Origin: Syntrophothermus lipocalidus DSM 12680
Lineage (GTDB): Bacteria > Bacillota > Syntrophomonadia > Syntrophomonadales > Syntrophothermaceae
Direction: 5' to 3'
DNA: 64,000 bases
NCBI RefSeq assembly: GCF_000092405.1
Contig: NC_014220.1
Span: 1,612,001 to 1,676,000 of the forward strand
Below are positions 8,215 through 17,689 of the stretch, in pieces. Every line of letters begins with the position of its first letter. Position 1 is the stretch's first letter. The notes below the pieces were generated by a model. That model saw nothing but the letters and a program-made list of their open reading frames with translations, had not been told where the DNA came from and searched no databases. The position numbers and the translations under genes were made by a program.

Positions 8215-10002
8215 CTACTTCGGCAGCACCAGGTTCAACACTGTACCTGTCGTAAATGAAATGGCCAAGCCGGTTGCGATGATTTTCCCCAGATTCCAGG
8301 CCCCTACCTCCCTCCAGCTTGTGACCATTACCGGCAGACAGGGTAAAGAAAGAGCTATCATGGAGATAGCGATGGTTGCTTGCCTTGGGTCGAGGTCAAG
8401 ATTGAGGAGCACCAAAGGCGCCAGATAACGCTGGATAACGGTTATCAAAACGGCGACAAAGGCCTCGGCTGGTACCCCAAACAGGAACTCGGTCACCCGT
8501 TCTATCCCAACCACGAACCTCAATACCCCTGAATCTATCAGTACGCGAACCCCTATGCTCATAATCACCAGCAAGGGCAAAACCTCAGTGAAAAACCCGC
8601 GGAACCGTATCCTGACCTTTGCCACTAACGTTTTTACAAAAGGCACTCTCAGGGGCGGAAGCTCGTAAACCATTTCCTCCTGTTTGACACCGAACCTCTT
8701 TTTCAACCCCAACCCCAAGCCTATGAAGGCCATCAACATGGATCCGGCAATCGCTTCTGGGTAGGCGTTGAACGCGTTTATCACCGCCACAATCATGCCC
8801 AAGGTAGCTGCGCAAGGAATGACGATAGACAAAAGGGTGATTACTACCAACCTTTCCCTGGGATTCGAAAGTATCCTGGTTGCCACAACCGCTGGGGTTC
8901 GGCATCCGAACCCGAGGGCCAGTGGAATTACGGCTTGTCCCGATATCCCGAGTATCCTTCCTAACCGATCCAGCACCACTGCATAACGGGCCAAAAGCCC
9001 TGTATCCTCTAAAACCGCCATAAAAATGGAAACCATAAATATCGCCGGCAATACCAGGGCAAAAGGTATCAACAAGCCTTCGGCAATACCTTTGCTCAAG
9101 ACCTGGCTGACGAACCCGTCAGGCAGTACCTTGGTGATACAGAAAGCAAGAAACTGCTGCACGGGTTGAAACAACCCTTCTATGATGCCTTCGGTCCAGC
9201 CAGTAAAAGCCAGAAGCAGTTTAAAGCCTACCCATAAAACGAGCATCAGCACAAGCGCACCCAGTACCGGACGGTCGACTAACTGTTCGAGGCGTGACAA
9301 CCACTGAACCCGACGCCGGGATTCATAGTCCAAAACCTTGTTGGCCAGGGCTCGAGCCTGGAGTTGCAAACCCCAAATCTGTTCCTCGTGGCAGGACACT
9401 TTCGCCTTTTCGTGCGAACACGCCCAGCACAGACCGTCACAACTAAAGCCGCCCTCTTCAGCTAGCACCTGTAGATTACCTTTATGGACTTCAGGATTAG
9501 GAAGCGCAAATCCTTCGCTTAAACCCCTGTCCAAATAGTCGAAAACCTCAGCTACTCCTTCTCCGGTCACGGCCGAGAAAGGTATTACCGTCACCCCCAG
9601 CCAGCGGGCAAGTTCCGCGTGTCTTATCACCATGCCTTTGCTTCTGACGCGGTCCATTTGGTTTAATAAAACCAGCAAAGGTTTTGCCGTTCCCAGCAAT
9701 TCCAGGGTTAGAGCCAGGTTTCGCGCCAAACTGGTTGCATCCACCACGTTGATCACCAGATTCACCGACTCCTTAGATAGCAGTTCCTTGGTTATAGTTT
9801 CCTCGGCGGAAACAGCCGCAAGGCTGCTATAAATACCAGGGGTGTCGATGATTTCAATGTTTTTCTTCCCCAACCGTACGTTGCCCCGGGTCAACTCCAC
9901 TGAAGTACCCGCGTAGTTTGAAACAATGACTTCCGCCCCGGTTAAGCGGTGCAATATCGCACTCTTGCCAACGTTGGGCTGTCCGACAAGTACGACTTTC
10001 AT
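8215..10002 (-). CDS. feoB: Ferrous iron transporter FeoB
   Basis: Inner-membrane Fe(II) importer with a cytosolic GTPase. G1 is GQPNVGKSAI at residues 7-16; G3 DTPG, G4 NQMD and a G5-like region follow. The membrane part begins near residue 235 and has the two Gate segments, including LGFGCRTPAVVATR. ATG at 10002 (595 residues) is chosen because GGGGGTGAA precedes it and because the 15 upstream codons overlap the Fur box. Between the GTPase and membrane domains is a Cys/His-rich stretch (CDGLCWACSHEKAKVSC) that could hold metal. Confidence 0.93.
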   Translation of the reverse strand: MKVVLVGQPNVGKSAILHRLTGAEVIVSNYAGTSVELTRGNVRLGKKNIEIIDTPGIYSSLAAVSAEETITKELLSKESVNLVINVVDATSLARNLALTLELLGTAKPLLVLLNQMDRVRSKGMVIRHAELARWLGVTVIPFSAVTGEGVAEVFDYLDRGLSEGFALPNPEVHKGNLQVLAEEGGFSCDGLCWACSHEKAKVSCHEEQIWGLQLQARALANKVLDYESRRRVQWLSRLEQLVDRPVLGALVLMLVLWVGFKLLLAFTGWTEGIIEGLFQPVQQFLAFCITKVLPDGFVSQVLSKGIAEGLLIPFALVLPAIFMVSIFMAVLEDTGLLARYAVVLDRLGRILGISGQAVIPLALGFGCRTPAVVATRILSNPRERLVVITLLSIVIPCAATLGMIVAVINAFNAYPEAIAGSMLMAFIGLGLGLKKRFGVKQEEMVYELPPLRVPFVKTLVAKVRIRFRGFFTEVLPLLVIMSIGVRVLIDSGVLRFVVGIERVTEFLFGVPAEAFVAVLITVIQRYLAPLVLLNLDLDPRQATIAISMIALSLPCLPVMVTSWREVGAWNLGKIIATGLAISFTTGTVLNLVLPK

Positions 10003-10019
10003 TTCACCCCCCCCTCTCC

Positions 10020-10046
10020 CAATAACGATAATCATTTTCATTCTCA
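10020..10046 (-). promoter_or_regulatory. Fur box in front of feoB
   Basis: The core on the minus strand is TGAAAAT-G-ATTATCG (10040-10026), close to the 7-1-7 Fur consensus TGATAATNATTATCA. Overlapping Fur-like half-sites extend it to both sides. It is 24-38 bases upstream of the chosen feoB start. Confidence 0.75.
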
Positions 10047-10088
10047 CGACACGACCGGACGACGTTTTTCCGATTCGCGGGAATGGAC

Positions 10089-10511
10089 CTACTTACACGA
10101 AGGACATCTGCCGTATATCACCAGCGAGTGATCTATCACCTGAAATCCCTTTTTTTCCACTTCACGCTCCAACTGTTGCAAGAGATCTTCTTCGATCTCC
10201 ACTATCTTGCCGCATTGTAAACACACCAGGTGATGGTGGCGGTGACGGTCAACATCATCGAATTCATAGCGAAACTTACCCTCATCAAAACTGGTCTTAC
10301 GCAGTAGTCCCAACCCTGCAAAAAGTTCTAGGGTCCGGTAAACCGTCGCGATTCCGATGTTCGGTAACCTGGATCTCACCATGAAAAAAATCTGCTCCGC
10401 CGATAAGTGTTCGCCCTGGTTATCCTCCAGGACTTGAAGGATAGCCCGGCGTTGAGGTGTGAGCTTGTAATTGGACTCAGCCAACTTGTCGTATAAGGAT
10501 TGCAAGCCCAT
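10089..10511 (-). CDS. fur: Fur-family metal-responsive repressor
   Basis: Dimeric Fe(II)-dependent repressor. The winged helix includes LTPQRRAILQVLEDN and GIATVYRTLELF. The metal sites are HRHHHLVCLQCGKIVEI and the C-terminal CPSC, giving two CxxC zinc motifs. ATG at 10511 (140 residues) is preferred: a TTG start at 10544 lies beside the upstream Fur-like site and has no ribosome site. It is co-oriented with feoB and 86 bases upstream of it. Fur rather than PerR or Zur is inferred from the adjacent feo genes. Confidence 0.85.
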   Translation of the reverse strand: MGLQSLYDKLAESNYKLTPQRRAILQVLEDNQGEHLSAEQIFFMVRSRLPNIGIATVYRTLELFAGLGLLRKTSFDEGKFRYEFDDVDRHRHHHLVCLQCGKIVEIEEDLLQQLEREVEKKGFQVIDHSLVIYGRCPSCK

Positions 10512-10547
10512 AATTTCTACACCTTCCAAAAGGTTGTCGCTCAATCT

Positions 10548-10562
10548 TGAGAATAATTATCA
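10548..10562 (-). promoter_or_regulatory. Second Fur-like box, upstream of fur
   Basis: TGATAAT-T-ATTCTCA on the minus strand matches 14 of 15 positions of the 7-1-7 Fur palindrome. It is 37 bases upstream of the fur start, which suggests autoregulation. Confidence 0.65.
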
Positions 10563-10640
10563 GTCTCTGTTGTCAGTATAACGCAGGAGAAGTCACAAAT
10601 TCAATCCCTTGCAAGGTCGTTCGTTTTGCTGAACGTATTA

Positions 10641-10674
10641 AAAACAAACGAGGAGGCCTCAGCCTCCCCTCGAG
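10641..10674 (-). terminator. Terminator after gdhA
   Basis: Stem GGGGAGGC/GCCTCCTC with a four-base loop, followed on the minus strand by GTTTGTTTTT. It lies 42 bases past the gdhA stop and separates gdhA from fur. Confidence 0.8.
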
Positions 10675-10715
10675 ATTTTCAGATTCGGTCTGCAATAGCA
10701 AGACTTTTGATTTGT

Positions 10716-12062
<1,347 letters not shown>

Positions 12063-12183
12063 TCATTAGGATATTTTGATGTGATACTTACCCCTCATGA
12101 GGCCCACTCGGGTAACTCCTCTTAATGCCCAATAATTAAATTAATGTTTGGGCCAACAATTGTAAATACTTGCAGCTCAAATA

Positions 12184-12211
12184 TATTGTATTCCTAGTAT
12201 TGTATTCCTAG
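12184..12211. repeat. Perfect tandem duplication of 14 bases
   Basis: TATTGTATTCCTAG occurs twice in direct succession, 137 bases upstream of gdhA. It may be a slippage product. No function can be read from it. Confidence 0.8.
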
Positions 12212-12313
12212 CGCGTGTTGCAGATAAATCCCTGTGACGGTTGGCAAAAACAAAGGCGGGCAAACTTAAGCCCTTTCAGTAGTGTAAGACTCGAGTTTGA
12301 CAGCTAATTTTTC

Positions 12314-12338
12314 AAACCGCCTGCAAATCCGGCGGTTT
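12314..12338 (-). terminator. Terminator-like hairpin at the end of the insertion sequence
   Basis: Perfect 8-bp stem AAACCGCC/GGCGGTTT with a 9-base loop, followed on the minus strand by GAAAAATT. It lies 35 bases past the transposase stop. The downstream T content is low, so strength is doubtful. Confidence 0.5.
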
Positions 12339-12372
12339 CTTGACATAACATAAAAGAGCTTGTGCCACTACG

Positions 12373-13478
12373 CTACTTGTGGTGCCCCGTATTTTCGTAT
12401 AGCACTCTACTCGGTACCTGCATCCCGACTGCCTTGAACGCCAGGTGAGCATCCCCGGTAAGTTCGCTCCTCACTATCGCCACCCTCTTCCCATTCACTA
12501 TCTTCGTGGCCCTCAACCTGGACAGGTCTTTTATCACCTGGGTGTAGCTCGCATCCGGCGCTACCTCTTTCAACCTTTTCCGCAACACCATCTCCAGGTA
12601 GAACGTAAGGAAACAAACCATGATATGTCCTCTTATCCTCGATTCCGTCCAGTGGTACATGGGTTTTACTCCAGGTTGCTCTTCAACTCCCTGAAGGCCC
12701 TCTCTACCATCCACAACTGCTTGTAGGCCAATGCTGCTTCGCTGTTCCCGGGCAATACCTCATGGCCGATAGGTATCCCGTCCTGATCTATCAAAAGCCC
12801 TATTATGACCTGTAGCCTGTCCGGCCTCTTGTCCTTGGAATACCCATAACAGCACAACTCACCGGCAGCAGTCGGTCCTTCAAAGTAAACGGAAGTGGTG
12901 TCGAAAAACACCAAATCTACGCTCTGGTTGAACAGGTTCCTTCCCCTAAAGAAAAGTTCCTGTTCCATCTCATCCTTGTGCTCAGAGAGAAAGTCCAACG
13001 CCCGGTAGTAATGCCAGAGCTTAAGCTCCTCAAATCGTGGGTCATAAACATCGTTAGCTGCCCACCCTGCGACCCCTAGCTTGCTCATGGGATCTGACAG
13101 CCGGTTTAATACCATGCCAAAGACCGCTTCTGCTACGTTAAACTCTACCTTCGTTTTGGATACTTTTGCTTCTATGATCTCTTTGAGCCCGCACTGTTCC
13201 CAGATGCGGCGGAAAACGAGATCCAACCCAAGTTCCTTGCTCCACTCAACACAAAGAGTATCTTCAGCCTGGAGCATCAATGCCTGCTCCTTTTTGAACC
13301 TGACTATTCCTTCGACCAGACGTTCGAGTTGCCCTTCCTCCTGAAGCTGGTCGAGCCTTCCCAGGGTGCAGATGACCCTCTGGCGGACTTTACCGTTCAC
13401 CCTGGTATTCTCTACTATCTGGAGGTATTCGACTTTGGAGCCGTCCTTGTTGATGCGCGTCTTGGTTCTAACAAACAT
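12373..13478 (-). pseudogene. IS1634-type transposase, internally deleted and frameshifted
   Basis: Two frames together carry one transposase. The first (12666-13478) has the usual opening MFVRTKTRINKDGSKVEYLQ and runs to HEVLPGNSEAALA. It then jumps straight to the family's C-terminal WMVERAFRELKSNLE. The stretch in between in full-length relatives, about 150-200 residues including a catalytic Asp, is absent. At 12670 the frame ends (GAG TAA). The other frame continues with VKPMYHWTESRIRGHIMVCFL to 12373, so one base has been lost. With two lesions it cannot be active. Confidence 0.85.
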
Positions 13479-13876
13479 AGCACTATCATTGTGACATTAT
13501 ACTTCTAGATAAGCAACAAGATAACATGTAGTGTGGCACTACATTTTTCAATTTCCCCGACCCTTGTCCCCGTATCTCCTTGATTCCCGGCCCCTCGAAC
13601 CACTACTTTTGACCCGGAACTGTCAAACTCGAGTTTGACCGCGCGCATCCCGGCCACGTTAGCAAGGTACCGCACGCAGGAAACCTACGGAAAAAGAGGT
13701 AAAATTAGTTTCCAGTATTTATCATCAACTACGATGAAGAACACAATGTGTACGTTAATCCGGCAGGAAAAAGGTTTGCTGGCGAAGGAACAGGGAGATG
13801 GTTCATTAGTTTACGAGGTGCACCATAATGACATTTCTACAGCTTGCTCAAACTGCCTCCGTTGTGAAGATAACTT

Positions 13877-14950
13877 TTACATCAAATTCAAGAAACTGTC
13901 AAACAAATACTCTGTATCTTGGGGGCCAGGAGCCGCTTCGGGATGAAACTGAACTGATAAAACTGGCAATTCGTCATGTCTTAGTCCTTCCACCGTACCG
14001 TCATTCAAATTGCGAAAGGATACATATGCTCCGACCCTGGAAAGGGAGGTCTCATCTACCGCATACCCGTGATTTTGAGAAGTGATGTGCACCTTACCGG
14101 TATGGAGATCCTTTACCGGGTGGTTTCCTCCTCGGTGTCCAAACCGCATCTTGTAAGTTTCGGCCCCCAAAGCCAGTGCCAAAAGCTGGTGCCCAAGACA
14201 TATTCCTAAAATCGGAACCTTTTCCAGCAGGTTCTTTACCGTTTCTACCGCGTACATGCAATCGCGAGGATCTCCCGGACCGTTTGACAAGACCAGCCCG
14301 TGAGGTGCGAATTCCATGATCTTATCGCCATCGGTGTCAGCAGGGACGGTAATGACTTCACAGCCCCTTTTCACCAGAGCAGAGGTTATGCTTTTCTTGA
14401 CCCCAAAATCCATCAAAACTACCCGCTTGGGGCCGTTCCCTTCACGCCTGACCTGACGAGAAGTGACCTTCAATACGTGACCTCCGGGAGGAGGTTCGGC
14501 TGCCCTTCGGGCTTTCTCCTTTAGAGCGTCCATATCATCCAGCGACGGGACAATAACCCCACCCATGGTGCCGCGGGTTCGTAATACTCGGGTAAGGGCC
14601 CGGGTGTCGACCTCCGTCAAACATACCAAACCCTTGTCGGCCAGGAACTGGTCTAAACTCATTTGTGACTGGTAATGCTCCGGCTCAAGACATAATTCCC
14701 GGACCACCAAACCTCGCAACCACATAACCTCGGATTCCATATGGGCTGGGTTTATTCCGTAGTTGCCTATAAGGGGATAAGTCATTACCACGATCTGCCC
14801 TGCATAAGACGGATCGCTCATAACCTGTTCGTATCCAACCACTGCCGTGTTAAAAACTACTTCCCCTCCAGCTCCGTTTGACGACCCTAACATTAGTCCC
14901 TCAAATAGCGCACCATTTTCAAGTACGAGATACCCTTTTTGCCTCACCAC
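13877..14950 (-). CDS. carA: Carbamoyl-phosphate synthase small (glutaminase) subunit
   Basis: Hydrolyses glutamine and feeds ammonia to CarB for pyrimidine and arginine synthesis. The 357 residues hold the N-terminal small domain (VFNTAVVGYEQVMSDPSYAGQIV) and a class I glutamine amidotransferase with the nucleophile in LGICLGHQ and the histidine-glutamate pair in VQFHPEAAPGP. GTG at 14950 follows GGAGG. It lies 189 bases after gltB3 on the same strand. Its partner carB is not next to it but 20 kb away on the other strand. Confidence 0.95.
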   Translation of the reverse strand: MVRQKGYLVLENGALFEGLMLGSSNGAGGEVVFNTAVVGYEQVMSDPSYAGQIVVMTYPLIGNYGINPAHMESEVMWLRGLVVRELCLEPEHYQSQMSLDQFLADKGLVCLTEVDTRALTRVLRTRGTMGGVIVPSLDDMDALKEKARRAAEPPPGGHVLKVTSRQVRREGNGPKRVVLMDFGVKKSITSALVKRGCEVITVPADTDGDKIMEFAPHGLVLSNGPGDPRDCMYAVETVKNLLEKVPILGICLGHQLLALALGAETYKMRFGHRGGNHPVKDLHTGKVHITSQNHGYAVDETSLSRVGAYVSFRNLNDGTVEGLRHDELPVLSVQFHPEAAPGPQDTEYLFDSFLNLM

Positions 14951-15139
14951 TTTGCCTCCTCACGGTTTCTTTGGTCTTATAGCTTTTATTCCCCAGTCAT
15001 CAGCCCGCTATTATTTGTACCTCACACAAGCCTTAATAGCAATACCTGAGCAAAAATAATACATAACACTGTGCATACTCAGTTATAACCGCTTTCTTCT
15101 TGATTCTGTTCGATCCCGATGATTTTCTTATACCCGACC

Positions 15140-15880
15140 TTATACCCCAACGTACATACTGCCGTAAGGACGGGTTCCCCGAGGTATGAGTTTGACAAAA
15201 GACAAGTCGTCCCACATATCGGGTTTGAAACCGAAGTAAGTGCAGTAGCGAAGAAAATACTCCCACAGAAAAGCCCGGTCGTTTTCCGTCGGAGCAGATA
15301 CTTGCACATGAGGACTGATACGCGTTTGGTCAACCGGCTCGCGAATGAATATACATCCTCCGTGCATCCCCGAACCGCAGTAAGGCCCAACCGAAGGCCT
15401 GCCCCCTGTCTTTAACCCCAGCAAAATGATGCGGCCCCCGGCCATGTATTCACCCAGAAAGGCGCCGGAAGAGCCTCCTATGACCAGTACCGGACAGCTG
15501 TTTTCAAACTCTTTCATGTGAATTCCAGCCCTGTAACCGACATCGTCACGGACGAAGATCTCCCCGCCTCTCATCCCGTAGCCCAGAACGTCACCCACAC
15601 TGCCCTCGACAATCACCCTTCCGCTGTTCATGGTATTACCCACTCCGTCCTGAGCGTTGCCTTTAACTCGTATCTCCGAGCCGTCCAAATAACAAGCCAG
15701 ATCGTTGCCCGGAATCCCGTTCACCACCAATCTCAACTTGCCCTTCATCCCCGCCCCTAAGTAGTACTGACCGTTCACTTCGTCGACGAGAATCGCATCG
15801 GCCCCCTCGGCGGCTGCTAGGCGAATAGCCCGGTTCAACTCGCGGTATTTCAAATCCTTAGCTGATAGCCTGACCTCCAT
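15140..15880 (-). CDS. Glutamate synthase GXGXG-domain protein (GltB3-type)
   Basis: Stand-alone version of the C-terminal right-handed beta-helix domain of glutamate synthase. Repeats such as IRVKGNAQDGVGNTMNSGRVIVEGSVGD and LGYGMRGGEIFVRDDVGYRAG are typical. The 246 residues start at ATG 15880 inside the end of the preceding gene, with GGAGGGGGTGA upstream; the two overlap by 31 bases. In fused enzymes this domain is structural and lines the ammonia tunnel. Here it is the fifth piece of a split GOGAT. Confidence 0.9.
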   Translation of the reverse strand: MEVRLSAKDLKYRELNRAIRLAAAEGADAILVDEVNGQYYLGAGMKGKLRLVVNGIPGNDLACYLDGSEIRVKGNAQDGVGNTMNSGRVIVEGSVGDVLGYGMRGGEIFVRDDVGYRAGIHMKEFENSCPVLVIGGSSGAFLGEYMAGGRIILLGLKTGGRPSVGPYCGSGMHGGCIFIREPVDQTRISPHVQVSAPTENDRAFLWEYFLRYCTYFGFKPDMWDDLSFVKLIPRGTRPYGSMYVGV

Positions 15881-17214
15881 TCAGAATCACCCCCTCCCCA
15901 CAAGTTCCACCGCTGGCGTAGTTGTTCCGGCAGGTCGATAAGTCCCAGATCCGGTTTTAACAACCGGTCTTCGTACCCATCGATTGATGCTCGGCTTCTC
16001 ACCAGAGCGGTGAGTATCCCTACTCGGTTAACATCTCCTATGGCGATGAAGCCGACCAGCCTATCCCCCAATATACTCAAACGGCGATAGCTCCTGCGGG
16101 ATACATCGGCTCGGTTTACTATCCTTATCCCCTCTTTCTGAACGTTGCTCCAGCCCGCGGTGGCTATAGGCAGCCCGAAGAAGCTCACCGAGTTCATAGC
16201 CAGACCCCCTGGGTAGGGTACCCTGGCTCCGGCCATGTTTTTCCCAGCCGTTTCTCCTTGTTTGTAAGCGTTGGGTAGAGTAGCTATCACCCGGGATTCC
16301 CCTGATAGCAAATCAAGTCCTTCGGCAACATCTCCGGCTGCATAAACGTCAGAAACAGTAGTCTCTAAGTACTCGTTTACCAGTATCCCGTGATTCCACC
16401 TGACATCGGTACCGGCGACCAGATCAAGATTAGGGACAACCCCCGCCGCCACCACCACCATGTCTGCCGGAAGCGAAAACCCGTTTGACAGCCCGACACT
16501 TTCTACCTGCTGTTCTCTGTTCAAATACTTGCGATACTTATCCTTTAGAGCATAGACGTCCGCTGGAACCGTACTCCTTCCCCCGTAAACCTCGGTAACC
16601 TTTATCCCAGTGAGCAAGTGTACTCCCGCTTCCTCCAGATGTTTCCGGACTATACAGGCTCCCTCTTCATCCAGGATGGACCCGAGAATTGTGTCCGCCA
16701 CCTCTACTACGGTGACCCTCAAGCCAAGCTTGGTCAAAGCCTCGGCCGCCTTCAATCCAGTCAGACCAGCGCCCAGCACCACAGCTCTCAACCCCGGACC
16801 GGCTACGGTTCGGATGGCTTTCACGTCTTCCCAACGGTTGAAAAAAAAGACCCCCTGTTTGTCTAATCCCTTTACCGGCGGCAGTACTGGCCTTGAACCT
16901 GTAGCCAACAGCAGCCGCTCGTATTCTAGTTCTTCCCCGTTGTCGAGAAGTACCCGCTGTGAAGAACACGACAACCGTACCGCTCTGACTCCCAGCTTTA
17001 ACTCAACTTGGTGCCGGTCATAAAACCCTGGGTCCCTGTAGCCCATCCTTGATTCGTCAACCCGGCCTTCTAAGTAATAAGAGATCAGGGGCCGCGAATA
17101 AGCAGGGTACGGCTCTTCTGAAATGACCGTCATTTGCCCTTCTTTGTCTAGGCTGCGTATCCCTTCGATGGCGCCCACAGCTGCCGCCGAATTACCTACC
17201 AAAACGTAACGCAT
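15850..17214 (-). CDS. FAD-dependent pyridine nucleotide-disulfide oxidoreductase of the GOGAT cluster
   Basis: Likely the electron-input subunit, passing electrons from NAD(P)H or ferredoxin toward GltB2. The FAD-binding Rossmann fold opens with VLVGNSAAAVGAIEGIR. The second dinucleotide motif is VVLGAGLTGLKAAEAL near residue 150, and the FAD-closing motif is DVYAAGDVAEG. The C-terminal dimerisation part resembles NirB/rubredoxin-reductase types. ATG at 17214 (454 residues) is chosen for the GAGGAGGGG upstream. No redox-active CxxC is seen. The electron donor is not known. Confidence 0.87.
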   Translation of the reverse strand: MRYVLVGNSAAAVGAIEGIRSLDKEGQMTVISEEPYPAYSRPLISYYLEGRVDESRMGYRDPGFYDRHQVELKLGVRAVRLSCSSQRVLLDNGEELEYERLLLATGSRPVLPPVKGLDKQGVFFFNRWEDVKAIRTVAGPGLRAVVLGAGLTGLKAAEALTKLGLRVTVVEVADTILGSILDEEGACIVRKHLEEAGVHLLTGIKVTEVYGGRSTVPADVYALKDKYRKYLNREQQVESVGLSNGFSLPADMVVVAAGVVPNLDLVAGTDVRWNHGILVNEYLETTVSDVYAAGDVAEGLDLLSGESRVIATLPNAYKQGETAGKNMAGARVPYPGGLAMNSVSFFGLPIATAGWSNVQKEGIRIVNRADVSRRSYRRLSILGDRLVGFIAIGDVNRVGILTALVRSRASIDGYEDRLLKPDLGLIDLPEQLRQRWNLWGGGDSEWRSGYQLRI

Positions 17215-17216
17215 CC

Positions 17217-17678
17217 CTACCCCTCCTCTACCCATACTTCCATCCGGAGTGCCTCGTTGGGACAATTGGCCACACAGGCTGGAACCTCACCCGTTCCTCC
17301 GCAAAGGTCACACTTGACCGCCACTTTACGTTCCCCCGGTGACGGCCTTATAGCTCCGTAGGGACACGCGACTACGCAAGTCCAGCAGCCGATGCATCTT
17401 TCTTCTTCCACCTTTATTATGCCAAGTTCTGCGTCGAGCTGGAGGGCACCAGTAAGACAGGACTTAGTACATTCCGGTTCCTGGCAATGGCGACAGGATA
17501 CAGAAAAAGATAAGACCCCCTCTTCCTCTACCGTGACGCGTGGTACCGGCCTTTGCCCGTCGAGTTTGAAGGCTTTCAAAACATCGTGGGGGAAGCGGGA
17601 GTGAGAAGTAATACAGTAAACCTCGCACAGCCGGCAGCCTATGCAAACATCGAAATTACATACAATTCGCCTGCGCAT
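17217..17678 (-). CDS. Polyferredoxin-type 4Fe-4S protein of the GOGAT cluster
   Basis: Electron carrier of 153 residues with four cysteine clusters: CIGCRLCEVYC, CRHCQEPECTKSC, CIGCWTCVVACP and CDLC followed by CVANCP. This is the DMSO-reductase electron-transfer (HycB/DmsB) pattern and could hold up to four [4Fe-4S] clusters. It sits 11 bases after gltB2 and directly before the flavoprotein, so it probably links the two. Confidence 0.9.
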   Translation of the reverse strand: MRRRIVCNFDVCIGCRLCEVYCITSHSRFPHDVLKAFKLDGQRPVPRVTVEEEGVLSFSVSCRHCQEPECTKSCLTGALQLDAELGIIKVEEERCIGCWTCVVACPYGAIRPSPGERKVAVKCDLCGGTGEVPACVANCPNEALRMEVWVEEG

Positions 17679-17689
17679 CCTCTTACCCC

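Larger units (their letters stand above)
12289..13634 (-). mobile_element. Decayed insertion sequence, IS4/IS1634-type
   Basis: A transposase pseudogene is bracketed by a perfect 15-base inverted repeat (ACTCGAGTTTGACAG at 12289-12303, its complement at 13620-13634). The flanking bases do not match each other, so no target duplication is seen. Inside are a terminator-like hairpin at one end and a second imperfect inverted pair (GTGCCACTAC near 12364, GTGGCACTAC near 13532). The assigned ends are therefore probable, not certain. Confidence 0.65.

Noticed and set aside
13635-13946. Plus-strand open frame of 103 codons after the insertion sequence
   Set aside because: No ribosome site, composition unlike the neighbours, and its end overlaps the real 3' end of carA on the other strand.
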